Below are positions 1-10,523 of a stretch of 64,000 nucleotides of DNA, piece after piece. Position 1 is the first letter of the stretch. Each line of letters begins with the position of its first letter. The notes under the pieces were generated by a model that saw only the letters and a list, made by a program, of their open reading frames with translations, did not search any database and had not been told where the DNA came from. Source of the DNA: Rhizopus sp. PT2906 (Eukaryota > Mucoromycota > Mucoromycetes > Mucorales > Rhizopodaceae); contig JAMYHX010000087.1 of NCBI GenBank assembly GCA_025529335.1, positions 50,622-114,621 of the forward strand, given 5' to 3'. Position numbers and translations under genes: made by a program.

Positions 1-50
1 AATATAGAATAACAGAGGTTGCATAGGTACACATTGGGTGGCTGTGTAAA

Positions 51-69
51 TGTGTGTGTGTGTATGTGT
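51..69. repeat. Short TG/TA microsatellite
   Basis: A run of alternating TG with occasional A substitutions lies just beyond the 3' end of the small minus-strand gene. It is simple-sequence DNA with no further function visible. Confidence 0.7.
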
Positions 70-104
70 AAGTGCGGATGTGGGCGTGTGTGGGTATAGG
101 CAAA

Positions 105-566
105 TCAGGCCATATTAAGTGTTTCAACAGCATCAACAAAGATTTCTTCTTCCTCTTGGCTGTTATCAATCTTCAATTCAAAAGTAAACATCGTATTGTC
201 TTGTGATATCATAGTCACAGTGTCGTTAAATGATACAGATTTCCGTGGTTTGCCTTTCTTCCTTTCGGGTTCATTTATAATGCATGTCTTTGAATTTAGC
301 AATGTATTTCGCTCCAGCACATCTTGATTAGTATTCAATGACTCTCCAAGCCAATTTTTATGTTGTAAGGGTATGTACATCGATCGACCATGGTGATGCC
401 GTCTAGTCTTTACAGCCGTCCCGTTGTCATTTAAATAAAGTGAGAGCAATTGATAGATAGAATTATCTATCTCGCTCTTTGTCTCTTCCTGGCTTGTAGT
501 CGTGTGTGTATCACGAAATTTCGGATAAGAAAATCTTGGCTCAACTACATTGGTCGTACTCATCAT
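105..566 (-). CDS. Small unknown protein with a KSVSF motif
   Basis: Single-exon frame of 153 aa starting at one of two tandem ATG codons (566 or 563). I do not recognise the family. The N-terminal half is polar with a histidine patch (RRHHHGR, about residues 56-62) and a YIPLQHKNWLG stretch. Near residue 109 the segment RKSVSFNDTV matches the K/R-x(0,1)-V-x-F pattern of protein phosphatase 1 docking sites and sits just after a basic stretch, as such sites often do. The C terminus is acidic (QEEEEIF). There is no signal peptide or membrane segment. The composition and ordered ATG-to-stop frame suggest a real gene, but no second exon, catalytic motif or named domain is visible. A PP1-binding regulatory role is an inference from one short motif only. 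Confidence 0.6.
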   Translation of the reverse strand: MMSTTNVVEPRFSYPKFRDTHTTTSQEETKSEIDNSIYQLLSLYLNDNGTAVKTRRHHHGRSMYIPLQHKNWLGESLNTNQDVLERNTLLNSKTCIINEPERKKGKPRKSVSFNDTVTMISQDNTMFTFELKIDNSQEEEEIFVDAVETLNMA

Positions 567-2465
567 GATATAAATAAATAAAAAGAAAAAAAGAATAAAC
601 TACAGTGCATCGGCTTAAATACTCGAATTTTAGATAATTATAAATATAGAAATATTGTTCGGAACAAGGAAAAACCACAAAAAATTTATCAGCTTCTTGA
701 ATAAAATTGACCCTTGGAGGGTACCCTTGTTCCTTTACAAGAAGATATCCATGGATACCGGAACCAGGGTAAGCATGTCATCCTGAAGATGTCTATTGTC
801 GTTTTTTTGCCAAACCGTGACAACTCTTGGTGGAAACTTGTATGCTAGTTTCTCACACCTCCTACATCTAAAATATATAAGCTCTCGACTACAAAAAAAG
901 GGGGGCTACCATGAGCATGTACGTGACCAAGAAAATGACTTGACAACCCCATTATTGTTTAATAATATGGGGGCAGCATCAACATAACGAAATATTAATA
1001 ATACTAGCTTCCAGGACGCCGATATGCATGTGTAACTGTCCCCTTCCTCTCGGAAAAACTCTAAAAGGTCATGATTTGGTGAAGGTTATGGAATAAGTCA
1101 TGCGCAGCAGATATGTATTATTGTTTTTGTTGTTGTTGTCTTTTATTATTGAAATTAATAATGGCATTAAATGCTATTGAATCTTCAGATACACCCCTTT
1201 AAATCTATTGATGTAAGGGCATAATTGATAGCTATTCTGATGCTTTTAATTGGAACAATAAGGGTCTACCTGCATGTTTAAGCTCCGTCATCCCTTTCTC
1301 AACCTGCTTATTACTAGAGAATTTTGAGAAAAATTTATAGGCTATCTCTGCAAGACAAAAATAATAGTAAACTGCAATGCATAGTGAATGTGTATATTCT
1401 GGTTTCATTGTTAGTAACAACATTTCTTCAAATTAACTAGAAACAAGGGGCAAAAGTCATTGGTATAAGTAGCAAATTAAGTGAATACGGTTAGTAAAAA
1501 CGGTCCCCCTTTCTCTCTCTCATAAAATGTCTTTAAATATGAGGACAAAAATCGGACCTTCTCTTCCGATATGTTTCTTTTTAAATAAGGTTTCAATCTC
1601 TTTTGCCATTTTTGAGAAGAAGAAAAAAAAAAGATCTGTATCTATAGTCTTTTTTTGGCAAGAAAGACAAAAAATCAACAATTGGATAGATAAAGATATT
1701 ACACAAACAAGTTTAGGTATTAATTGTCGAGATAAGGTCAAGTCATAGTTTTTATTAATAATTTTAAATAATGGCATAAATTGGGTATTTACAGCATAAA
1801 TGGTTTCCATGGAAATGCAAAATTAACTTTTAAAAAGAAAAGGGGCATAGAATATGAGGCAATTGAATCACTTTTTGGATGCAGTATTTGTTCTATCTGC
1901 TGTATTGTTTGACGGACTATTGACAGACGGATCAAGCGCAGGTGGTTCTGGGTATGGACGAGGAAGCGGTAATCGTCTTGTGTTTCTATCAGGAGGCATG
2001 ATGAATGAGTAAAAAGAAAAAGAGAGAAAGAAAAAAGAGTTTATATATAGAGGTTCTTTACTATCGGAGACAGCCGTTATTATTTCTATACACACGACCT
2101 CTCACGCGTTTGACATCATGAAAAGACTACTTTATTTTACTGTTTCACATTGTTATTTAGATGTCATATACACGAGTATATGTCAAAATTATATTTCAAT
2201 CGGAGAAGTCAGTCAACGCATGGTGGCTATTATATTCATTGTTTATATGTTTATTGATTGGCATGCAAAAAGCTTAAAATATTATCTAATCTATTTGATG
2301 GGGCACATCAAGTTCGTACCACCACATTGTCGATAAATTTTGGTATTCACTCAACAATGTGTCTACAGTCAATGTTTATACATGTCTATACTCACGAATT
2401 TTATTGCTATTATTATCCCCCCTTTTTAATACATTTACAAGCCACCTTGTCCCTCTTTTTTTCTA
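567..2465. other. 1.9 kb spacer, mostly without genes
   Basis: AT-rich DNA between two genes. Frames of 60-96 codons occur on both strands but lack family motifs and splice-consistent partners. An imperfect hairpin at 947-973 pairs CCCC-ATTATT with AATAATATGGGG across a short loop. The only candidate gene is the short minus-strand frame at 1868-1999, listed separately. Confidence 0.6.
1868..1999 (-). CDS. Possible 43-aa proline-rich peptide
   Basis: From the ATG at 1999 the minus strand encodes a 43-residue polar, proline-rich peptide (LPLPRPYPEPPALDP near residues 10-24). A TATATATA-like element lies about 50-65 bp upstream (2049-2065). The peptide could be the first exon of a longer gene, because the end of the frame reads AAAAAGTGATT, a weak donor. 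No homologue is recognised, and coding status rests only on the promoter-like element and the unusual composition. Confidence 0.25.
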   Translation of the reverse strand: MPPDRNTRRLPLPRPYPEPPALDPSVNSPSNNTADRTNTASKK

Positions 2466-3386
2466 ATGTCTGTTAATCTAAGAGCATGCCTCAAAAGGTT
2501 TCATTTACAAGACGAGAAAAAAGTGCAGAATCGCGCTGAAGAATTCCTTGGTAAATTTCATCCATTGGGTAACGTCATATTTGATAAAGGAGGACCCAAC
2601 TGTAAAGTGGTTATTGCCATTCAACTCGCATGTGAAAGGTACTAAAATTGATCATTACAACTTTACATTTACACTTGTTTGTAGTCTTCAAATCACTGAT
2701 TGGGACATAAAGATTGCTGCTGCCATTGCGGGCTGTTCTCTGAGTACATATGAATCTGTATTAAGTACAGTCCGAAAAGCACTCGACATTCAGCCGTCCG
2801 TGTCGTTCAAGACACTTGCTGTGGCATTAGGATCTACAGGCCTAGTATCTCTAGCTCAAGAACTCTGGACTGATTTTGTACCTCGATACTTGGATGTTTA
2901 TACTGGTGCAAGAAGACAAGCTGCTGAAAAGGAAGTAAAATCACCTTGCTGGAAAGGTGCTGTTATGTTTTCGTGTGCTAAAGCATTTGGTGTAAGCAAA
3001 TTGTATTTTATGTATATGCCAACGAGAAGAGAGAGAGAGCTTATTCTTTACTGCAGGAAAGGTTAAAAAAAGACGATTTGCGCCAACTCTGTGGCTGTAC
3101 AGCCATGGAGCTTAATTTGGCCATCAAATCTGTGGATTCATTCTGTGCTCAGAAACTAACAGAGTTCAAGAAACGACCTAATGCGCTCAAGAGAGCAGCG
3201 CCACAATACAAAAATGAAGAGAAAACAGAGGAAGAAAGGACTGTGAAGAAAATGGTCATAGTTCCAGTCTCGGGCATCAGTTCAATGATCGATCATCGTG
3301 ATTATAAAGCAACAAAGCGATACAAGGAGTACATGTCATGGCACACAAGTATGGTTCAGCAGTTAAAAGAACAGAAAACAAAATAA
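2466..3386 (+). CDS. ORC6: Origin recognition complex subunit 6
   Basis: Joined exons 2466..2638, 2685..2991 and 3057..3386 give 269 aa. The start is the ATG at 2466, because it opens the helix KKVQNRAEEFLGKF that matches the start of ORC6 proteins, and because the frame beginning at 2548 runs through the first intron. The two N-terminal TFIIB-like cyclin folds are recognisable by alignment to animal ORC6: the AGCSLSTYESVL segment, then the SFKTLAVALGSTGLVSLAQ helix, then SPCWKGAVMFSCAKAFG. The C-terminal YKEYMSWHTSMVQQL corresponds to the short conserved helix that contacts ORC3 in animals. A basic/acidic linker separates them. ORC6 is the smallest subunit of the complex that loads MCM helicases in the nucleus. 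Both introns (46 and 65 nt) have GT/AG ends. Length is near the human protein (252 aa). Confidence 0.9.
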
Positions 3387-3797
3387 ATATACCCTCCTTC
3401 CCTTTTATTGATTGTTTAAATAAAATATTACAAGTTTTATTTATTTTTAAAAAGAGCTTCATTATCTACTTGAGAAATAGAGACGTCAATATCATCTTGT
3501 TACTGACATTACACAGCATAATGATTCTGACTGCATTTGAGTGCATAAACTGAAACGTTTTCTATTTATAATATAAAACCATTTAATATGACTTGATTAT
3601 AGTACGTATTACTACAAATGTAACCTATGAGTTGGTATAGATGAGTACGATATTTATTTGTATAATTATTGTTTTTTTTTCTTCTTCTTTTGAGTAGCCT
3701 AATTCGGAGATCCAAATGCCATCATAGCGTCATTTAGGTCGATCCCTTTTTAATTTATTTTTTGCCTTTTTTTCTTCTTTATTTTTCTCTCTTGATC
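3387..3797. other. Spacer between ORC6 and the glycosyltransferase
   Basis: About 410 bp of AT-rich DNA. It holds the ORC6 3' end (AATAAA-like signals just after the stop) and a pyrimidine-rich leader before the next ATG. No gene is seen. Confidence 0.6.
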
Positions 3798-5819
3798 ATG
3801 TATAATATAAACAAAAGGACATGGAGACTGCTATTGGGTCTACTAGTCACTGTGGCTCTGCTTTACATAGTCCAACGTCAGACTACCACTAGATTTTCAA
3901 AAGGAGCAACAACAGCTCAAGTAGAGATAGTCAATGATGCAGCAGATAAGAATGCATTTGCCACTTTTCTCTGTGATGATGTGATGGTAATATATTCCCC
4001 TTATACTGTTTATATTCATCTTGATAATTGTCTATTTAGGGAGAAGCTACTGAGGTCCTTGTTTATTCATTAAAGAAAACTAATACCCAGCATGACATTG
4101 TGGTTCTAGTCCTCGATGAGGTTACACCTATTGTGCGACAAAGGCTGGAACATTTGGGCGCTAAAATTATTAATGTCAATCAAGTAAGATAAAGCGTAGA
4201 ACAAAAATAATTCAGATAATAATGACTTTTTTGCAGATCAAGTATCCATGGGATTCGAGTTCGGCCAGAAGAAAGGGGTTCAATAAAGCTTGTAGATATT
4301 CAAAATTAAATCTTTGGAGCTTGACGCAATATAAAAAGGTTGTATTTTTAGATGCAGATACGATGGTGCTAAGGGTAAGTTTTATATATCAGCTCTCATT
4401 CAATATACTCAGATTATATTTCCAGCCTATCGACGATCTCTTTGATTACCCACAATTTTCAGCCGTCGTAGATATCGGAGGCGTCTTAAACACGGGAGTC
4501 TTTGTTGCCGAACCTAATGAGGAGACCTTTAAAGATATCATGAGCACTTATGAAGATGCACCTAGTTATAATAGAGGAGATCAAGGATTTTTGAATTATT
4601 ATTTTAATCAATCAGTCAACTTCTTACCCGGTTATTACAATTTAATGGTCAAGTTTACAGTAAGTCATCCTTCTTTCCAATCAACAACATACTAACATAT
4701 AAAAGCATTTTTCGACACTTGCTTCCAGTTACATTTCTAAAAATACAGCAAGAGTATTGCATTTTACAAGCGAAACGAAGCCTTGGAATTTTTATTTTTT
4801 ACATCAACGGGAATGGAGAGAGAATTATGACGGATATTTATTTGGTTTGTGGACAAGAGCTCTCAGAGAGGCAAAGGCAGAGTTAGAAAAAGGTATAGGG
4901 AAACATTGGCTAAGAAAATTGCATCTCGACTAAAACGTTTTTTTTTAGATGGCCTATGGTCTGAAGAAGAAAGCTTGATCATCAAAAATCAACCAGCTGT
5001 CGTCAAAAACAAGGGACGTGCACAGGCCATCTGTGACACTCGACTTAAGCGAACTTATGGACGCCGATATCCCAAAGTGACTCAATTTTCGCTTATCTTG
5101 AATGTGAACCCTCAGACGACAAGACGAGAACAAGTCGAAGCCTTGTTACGTACCTATGCTCGTTCCCCCAAGGTGGCTCAGATTTACATTCATGGCAATA
5201 CAGTAGACGATAGGTTGACAGCAGGTTATCTTCGTCAGCTACATCTTGAGAAATCAGTTCGACTTGTGCCTGAATCCAAATACAATACACCTAACACTCG
5301 ATATAATCCTATTCAAGGCATTACAACCGAGGGTGTCTTTATTACAGATGCAGATGTAAGTAATGGGATCTTGTATATAACTTTTGAACTTATTTTCCCT
5401 TCTCTCAGGCGTTTGTGTCAGTAGAAGATCTCGAATTTGGCTTTTCTGTCTGGAGAAAGCACACAGATTCGATTGTCGGATATTCCTCAGACAAACATGA
5501 AGAACAAAAAGGATACAGCATGATTCAACCTGATGCCATGTTTATGAAATCAGATTACTTGTATGGCTATACATGCCTATTACCAGAACAGATTCATCAT
5601 TACATTGATTATCATCCCACTTGCCATTATATCGCTATCAACATGCTTGCAAGTGGTATGACAGGAACACCGCCATTACTGGTGAATGCACCCTCATTTA
5701 AAACAGTATCAAACACAATACAACCAACCGATAGAATAGATTGTATCAATGACCTTTCATTTATGTTTAACAACAAGAATCCACTCGTATTTAATGATGA
5801 AGTGATATCTAAAATATAA
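3798..5819 (+). CDS. Fused GT8 (glycogenin-like) and GT64 (exostosin-like) glycosyltransferase
   Basis: Seven exons (3798..3986, 4040..4183, 4237..4374, 4426..4659, 4706..4892, 4949..5355, 5409..5819) give 569 aa. Residues about 8-25 form one hydrophobic segment after a short basic N terminus, so a type II Golgi/ER membrane protein is likely. Residues about 45-295 are a GT8 domain: VVFLDADTMVL holds the DxD metal site, NTGVFVAEP and KPWNFY follow as in glycogenins. A stop codon at 4931 seems to end this protein, but it lies inside a 56-nt intron (4893..4948) with CTAAAAC branch site, T-tract and TAG. Splicing leads straight into a GT64 domain (about 335-569): TQFSLILNV, REQVEALLRTYAR, TDADAFVSVEDLEF with a second DxD, then YSMIQPDAMF and HYIAINMLASG. 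GT64 enzymes add N-acetylhexosamine-type sugars and GT8 add glucose, galactose or xylose. The acceptor here is unknown. Confidence 0.82.
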
Positions 5820-5845
5820 ACAATAAAGGTTTTCCTTTTTTTTTT

Positions 5846-8232
5846 TTATTCATTACAGCAGTCAGCTATAATTTTCTCTACAATTCTTGTAACTCGTTCC
5901 TTGAATGTAAGTGCAGAGTATTCCTGTATATTTTCTATGGAATAAAGCTTTTCGTCTTGTTCTTTCACTGATGTTACATGGAAATTGATATGAAATGATG
6001 ACATGTTTGCATCATGATGGATTTGTGTATGTCTATAATCTACGTTAGATCTGGTTACACACAACCAGTTTCTACTTACATATGCTGCCATTGGCCATCC
6101 TTTGTACATAGTGAGCCGTGAATGGATTCATCAATGCGGTCCAATTTCCATAGGAACATCCTTGCTTGGTAATTTGGATGAAGCCGAATGATATCATTGG
6201 CTACATTACAAATGGTCTCTAGACACATGACGTTAATTTCTCGTGACAAAAATACTCGGAGCTCGGAAGCTTGTTGCAGCACCACTGTTGTTTGCGGCAA
6301 AAGGGCTGAAATAGCTCCTGTTTGCTGATTGAGCATGAATCGCAAATGAGGGCTATCAAGGAAATAAATACATGTCTTTTGTGCATGTCTTCCCCTTACC
6401 CTTTATGCAAGCCAATGTCAAAGTAAAGAGCTACAGTTCCATAACTGGGGTATAATGATTTAACTTTATCATCTGAGCATACTTTAAAATGTACGGAAAA
6501 ACCTAGGCGACGAAAAGGGTAAAGTATAGAATGCACGACTTGACGTATTCGGTCAAACTGCACCCAAAATTTTGTGATGGAAATAATGGGAAATAAGATG
6601 GGTACTGTTTTTGGTAGATCCACCCGAGTCTGTGCACGAGGAATGACAGTATGATGATGGTGATGACTAGTTGCCATGGCATTTGCTGCACTGTTCGTAT
6701 CACTTTTTTTTGAAAGTGATTGTTGAACAATGGGATTTGGTGATAAAATCTTCGCTTTGGTCTTCCAAATATTATAATTATGACGTTGCAGTAGTAGTAA
6801 CCTTAACGATAGATCAATCATACGATTTGTAATGGCTCGCTCTTTTGGTGGTGTCTCTGCATTTGTTATTGGCAATTTGCTTATAGACAAATCAATATCT
6901 CCATCAATGTTAATTTCGACTTGATCGTTGCCTATGTGCACATTACTGTTCAATGTTTGTGCCTCAGCTAATATCTATGACAGTTGCTTCTCGTTTAGTA
7001 CGAATGTAATTGTGGTTTAAAAAAGCATTACATTCGAAAATAACTCTGCATCAAATACAGTCGAATTGGCCTGTACCAATCGATCTTGAATATTCTTTGG
7101 TTCTGGTTCAGCATAACCTTCATCCTCTTTTTTGCTGTCATCTGTCATTCCTAATAATGTGTCTGCATGACGAAGACGCACTGCAACCCTACGTGCTTGA
7201 ACATGTGCAACAGACAATTGTATGCCGTCGTCTGCGCGTTTTAATTCTCCAAGGGACGCTTCATTAAAATCTGAACCGGCTATATTCAAGAAAAGAGGGG
7301 TAAGCATCTCTTATTCTCTATTTGGAAACGCATTATCTTGCCTTCAGCAAATCCATACTGTATTAAAAAAGAACCATTCATCTGGTTTGTGTTTGCATAC
7401 ATGATCCAATTATGCCTTCGTACATTCAATGCTTCATCCCAAAATTCATGCTCTCTTTCTATAATTGATTTCAATGCACTAGCGCTCTTCTTTAGGTACT
7501 CGGATGCTTGTCTTTGTTGCTATAAATATACATATTAATTGCCACTGACTGCAGCATCTAAAAAAAGCATACTTGCCTTTCTTTTCAATCCTAAATTCAA
7601 CTGAACAGCCTCCAATTCTGCTTTTAACGTTGGCTTTGGCTTTGTCACATAGGTTGCGCTGAGTGATCCTGCAGGTAAGACGAGATCCTTGGCTGTTGAC
7701 GCGTGATGGCTTGCCAGTAGTATGTTGATGACATCTAACGCTACGTCAATTTCACTCTTGGCATGACTGCATATTTCATTAGTAACAAAGGCTGTATGTA
7801 ATTAAGATAAAAACTTTACAACAACTTATTGATGACAGATTCTCGTAGTTTGACAATATCCATTCCTGGAGGAGCCATTTGTCCTTGTTGCTGTTGTTGT
7901 AATTGTAGTTGTTGTTGTTCTGCAGATTCTTTTTGTTCCTTTTTTTCTTCTACTCTTTCGTTTCCCTTTGCAATCGATTCTTTTAAGGATTGTTCTGTGA
8001 TATCTTTCCACTCTCCACGCTCGAACCAGATGCGATCAACGTTCTGCATGGTTTTCTCTGCCAATGGCACTTCACTAAATACACATTAGTAAGAGCTTCT
8101 ATAAAAAGAAAGAGACAGTTGTTTTTACGTTTTCAGTATCTCATGACCGGTATTTGTGATATCTACAGTTTTATTATCAATAAAAGGCTCCAAAGAAAGT
8201 TTTATTCTCTTTGCTTCCGGTCTACTCGTCAT
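5846..8232 (-). CDS. MED17: Mediator complex subunit 17
   Basis: Eight exons, complement(5846..6032, 6080..6352, 6400..6974, 7032..7279, 7342..7519, 7577..7766, 7820..8074, 8129..8232), give 669 aa, close to the usual 600-700 aa. The N terminus (IKLSLEPFID, then VDRIWFERGEWKDITEQSL) is typical of fungal MED17/Srb4, the core scaffold of the Mediator head module that contacts RNA polymerase II. A Q-rich insert follows (about residues 90-105), then the helical region with FWDEALNVRRHNWIMY and LIQYGFAEAGS, then ELFSNILAEAQ. The start at 8232 was chosen because this exon restores the conserved N terminus. Two introns (7576..7520 and 7341..7280) use GC donors (AAG|GCAAGT and AAG|GCAAGA); no GT donor nearby keeps frame and motif. 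The gene ends 26 bp from the stop of the convergent glycosyltransferase gene. Confidence 0.9.
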
Positions 8233-8307
8233 AACTTGCTCTGCAGGTTTAAGAAAAGGGGGGCTAAAATGTTTGGAGATTCTATAACAAAAAATGCACC
8301 AAGCAAG

Positions 8308-8598
8308 TCACATCCTACATTGCTCTTGACATGCGTGTTTGCTTTTTTCACACAGGCCAAGCCTTGGACAAAGGATGTAACATCGAGTGCAATATTCTTT
8401 TAAATCGTTGGATAAAGCACGATGACAGAGATTGCATTCTCTTCTACAGGAACTGCAGTGCCAGCCTGCATTGAGTTTTTTTCCACAGTCAGCGCATATG
8501 GCAGCATCTTCGGTTATCATGCTATCATAGCTACTTGTACTGTTTTGGCTACTTTGACTACTATTGCTATGGTAGCTGTTGATTTGATTATCTTTCAT
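8308..8598 (-). CDS. Small cysteine-rich zinc-ribbon-like protein
   Basis: Single-exon 96-aa frame from the ATG at 8598. Residues 1-30 are Ser/Asn-rich; the rest has 12 cysteines in CxxC-type pairs: CADCGKKL, GWHCSSCRRECNLC, YCTRCYILC and more to the end. The spacing resembles LIM or RING-like treble clefts, but it does not match a named family closely enough. Zinc binding is a fair inference and the molecular role is unknown. A TATATATATTTATATAAA stretch (about 8634-8652) lies upstream and may serve as its promoter or that of the divergent gene at 8921. The short length may mean that a downstream exon was missed. Confidence 0.6.
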   Translation of the reverse strand: MKDNQINSYHSNSSQSSQNSTSSYDSMITEDAAICADCGKKLNAGWHCSSCRRECNLCHRALSNDLKEYCTRCYILCPRLGLCEKSKHACQEQCRM

Positions 8599-8920
8599 AA
8601 GCTCAGGAAAAGATAGTTTCTATAGTATGTCCATTTATATATATTTATATAAACATCATTCCATAGGTAGAATATTCAGTATGGATGTTTCGTGAAAAAA
8701 GAAGTGTAGCAAAGAAACTTGTCCAATCGGATGACAATAGAACCCAACCCTTTTTTTTAAAAAAAAAGAAATTCTCTTGAATGGCTTAGTTCTCATAATG
8801 AATGCATACCCGACATTGTTTAAGGGGTCAAAGCGAAAAAGAAAGACAAGGTAGATAGTAAAGAGGTATTGAAGGAATGTATGTATTTCTTTTCTTTTTT
8901 TCATTAATTTTTTCATCATA
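8599..8920. promoter_or_regulatory. Divergent intergenic region
   Basis: This 322-bp stretch separates two divergently transcribed small genes and holds TATA-like runs near 8634-8652 and an A/T tract at 8753-8770. No other gene is seen. Confidence 0.45.
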
Positions 8921-9316
8921 ATGAACAAGGATCAGCAAGTAGAGTTAGTACGAGACAACAACAAAAGTAGTACAAGTGAGCAAATCGCTCTATGTAGGAA
9001 TCACATCATGTTTCCGGAAGCCGCCCACATGCAATACTCGACTGATTCTTTCACGATGCCAGGACGTCAAGCATCTACGCATTCACAGTCGACGCTTGAA
9101 GTCGGCCTGCATACATTTCACCCGAGACTAAAGTCATCTATTGTATGGATTGATGATGAATATAAAGAATTAAATACACTAAAAGAGATACCCTTGGCTG
9201 ACAGAAATAATAAGATGTTATTTCTAAGTTTAAGAGGGATTTGTAACATGGTAACAATGCTATTCATTATCGGCTTGATCCTATTCTTATTCATATACCC
9301 TTTGGCAAATAAATAA
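8921..9316 (+). CDS. KRE6/SKN1-like N-terminal membrane stub
   Basis: A 131-aa protein from the ATG at 8921. Residues 1-100 are hydrophilic and probably cytosolic. Near the C terminus RGICNMVTMLFIIGLILFLFIYP forms a single membrane segment of about 20 residues, followed only by LANK. The arrangement of an RG-N motif, hydrophobic core and YP closely resembles the single transmembrane region of KRE6/SKN1 beta-glucan synthesis proteins, where a glycosyl-hydrolase-16-like lumenal domain of several hundred residues follows. Here the stop comes at once and no lumenal domain is found downstream, where another gene starts at 9540. It may be a tail-anchored paralogue that keeps the trafficking part, or a truncated gene. 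The family link rests on a short segment and is tentative. Confidence 0.5.
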   Translation: MNKDQQVELVRDNNKSSTSEQIALCRNHIMFPEAAHMQYSTDSFTMPGRQASTHSQSTLEVGLHTFHPRLKSSIVWIDDEYKELNTLKEIPLADRNNKMLFLSLRGICNMVTMLFIIGLILFLFIYPLANK

Positions 9317-9539
9317 AAACATTACCTTTTATGTCTTCAATCAAGTCGGGAGCATTAGTTCCGTAGAGTAGCACACTGTACGGCGTATCACACAAGAGTG
9401 TAGCATTAAGCAGATGAAGGATATAAACCCTAAAGGTTGATATTTTGATTTTCACCGTTCTTTTTTTTTTTCTTCTTCTCTCTTTCTTCATCTCTCTTTC
9501 TCTTCTTTCTCTCTTTCTTTTTTCTTCTTCTCTTGCATT

Positions 9540-10229
9540 ATGGACTGTGAATTTAATAATTCAAGTGATATTCTTTTCCCATCAGATACTGGCTTGCCTA
9601 AACTATCATCGCCTCTTGATTATAAAGTACCCGAGGCACACGATTGGGCTATTCAAGACTTTATGCATACATTTCATGACAAGGCATCGAATGAGTTGAA
9701 CAACTTCCTCAGTTTTAAACAATACATTCCTGTACAAGAACAACAACAACAACCAATGTATGAAGAAAAGCAAATCTTATCTCAAGTGACTCAACATTTA
9801 GCCATGGGACACTCTGAATTACATGATATCCTTAAAGGATTCTTTCATTCTGTACAAAATTCAATGCAAATCAATTCATATAACGAAGTCTCCCTACCTG
9901 GCTTATCCTGGGCTGAAGAAGCAAATGAATACTATGGTGGCAATGATATTGGTAATCTAGATACCATTCAAGAATTAGAAAAAGGAAGAAGATTGAATAC
10001 ACCTCCTCAATTAAATACAAATATGATGGACATGGATGATCTGTTTGATACTGAATCAGTCGATTCATCATTATCTGAAATGATACTAGACAAACATTAT
10101 AATCAAGATAAGCCATTGCCTCCACTTCCTCAAAAATCATCACCATCAAAGAAATTGTTCAGCAAGATTAAATCCAAAACTATCAGCAATACAAAGAAAG
10201 TATTTCGCAAGTTATTCCATGTTTCATAA
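9540..10229 (+). CDS. Unknown 229-aa protein with proline motif and basic tail
   Basis: Intron-free frame from the ATG at 9540, preceded by about 80 bp of pyrimidine-rich leader. It is largely polar. Residues about 25-125 look helical (DWAIQDFMHTFHDKASNELNN, LSQVTQHLAMGHSELHDILKGFF). An acidic segment (MMDMDDLFDTESVDSS) is followed by KPLPPLPQK, which fits a class II SH3-binding site. The last 35 residues are very basic (KKLFSKIKSKTISNTKKVFRKLF) and could form an amphipathic membrane- or nucleic-acid-binding helix. No signal peptide or catalytic motif is seen. I do not recognise the family; an adaptor role is only an inference from the SH3-type motif. Confidence 0.6.
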   Translation: MDCEFNNSSDILFPSDTGLPKLSSPLDYKVPEAHDWAIQDFMHTFHDKASNELNNFLSFKQYIPVQEQQQQPMYEEKQILSQVTQHLAMGHSELHDILKGFFHSVQNSMQINSYNEVSLPGLSWAEEANEYYGGNDIGNLDTIQELEKGRRLNTPPQLNTNMMDMDDLFDTESVDSSLSEMILDKHYNQDKPLPPLPQKSSPSKKLFSKIKSKTISNTKKVFRKLFHVS

Positions 10230-10523
10230 CTTCATCCCCCCTAAAAAATTATTGTGTAAATATTGTATTCCCCCCCTTTTTATTTCTTTTTACTCCTTGA
10301 AAGTGTGTTGTGTTTGTTTATACAACATACATATACACAAACACACATTGCACAAGGAAATAAGCCCAAAACTATAGAAACTTTATGTTTCTCTCATACC
10401 CCCCTCTTTCTTTATTTTTTCTCATCAACACATTCAAATTTGGCTGGCTAACTATTATACAACATTTTCATTCCTTTATTAAAAAAAGATCATCTCTTTT
10501 TTTGTTTAATAAAAAAAAAGTAT

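Noticed and set aside
1232..1810. Overlapping 60-96 aa frames on both strands near 1.2-1.8 kb
   Set aside because: Low-complexity composition, no motif, and no splice-linked neighbour.
4849..5424. A separate plus-strand gene starting near 4849 for the GT64 domain
   Set aside because: The frame has no ATG at its start, begins inside GT8 coding sequence and reads through intron sequence; the spliced fusion explains it better.
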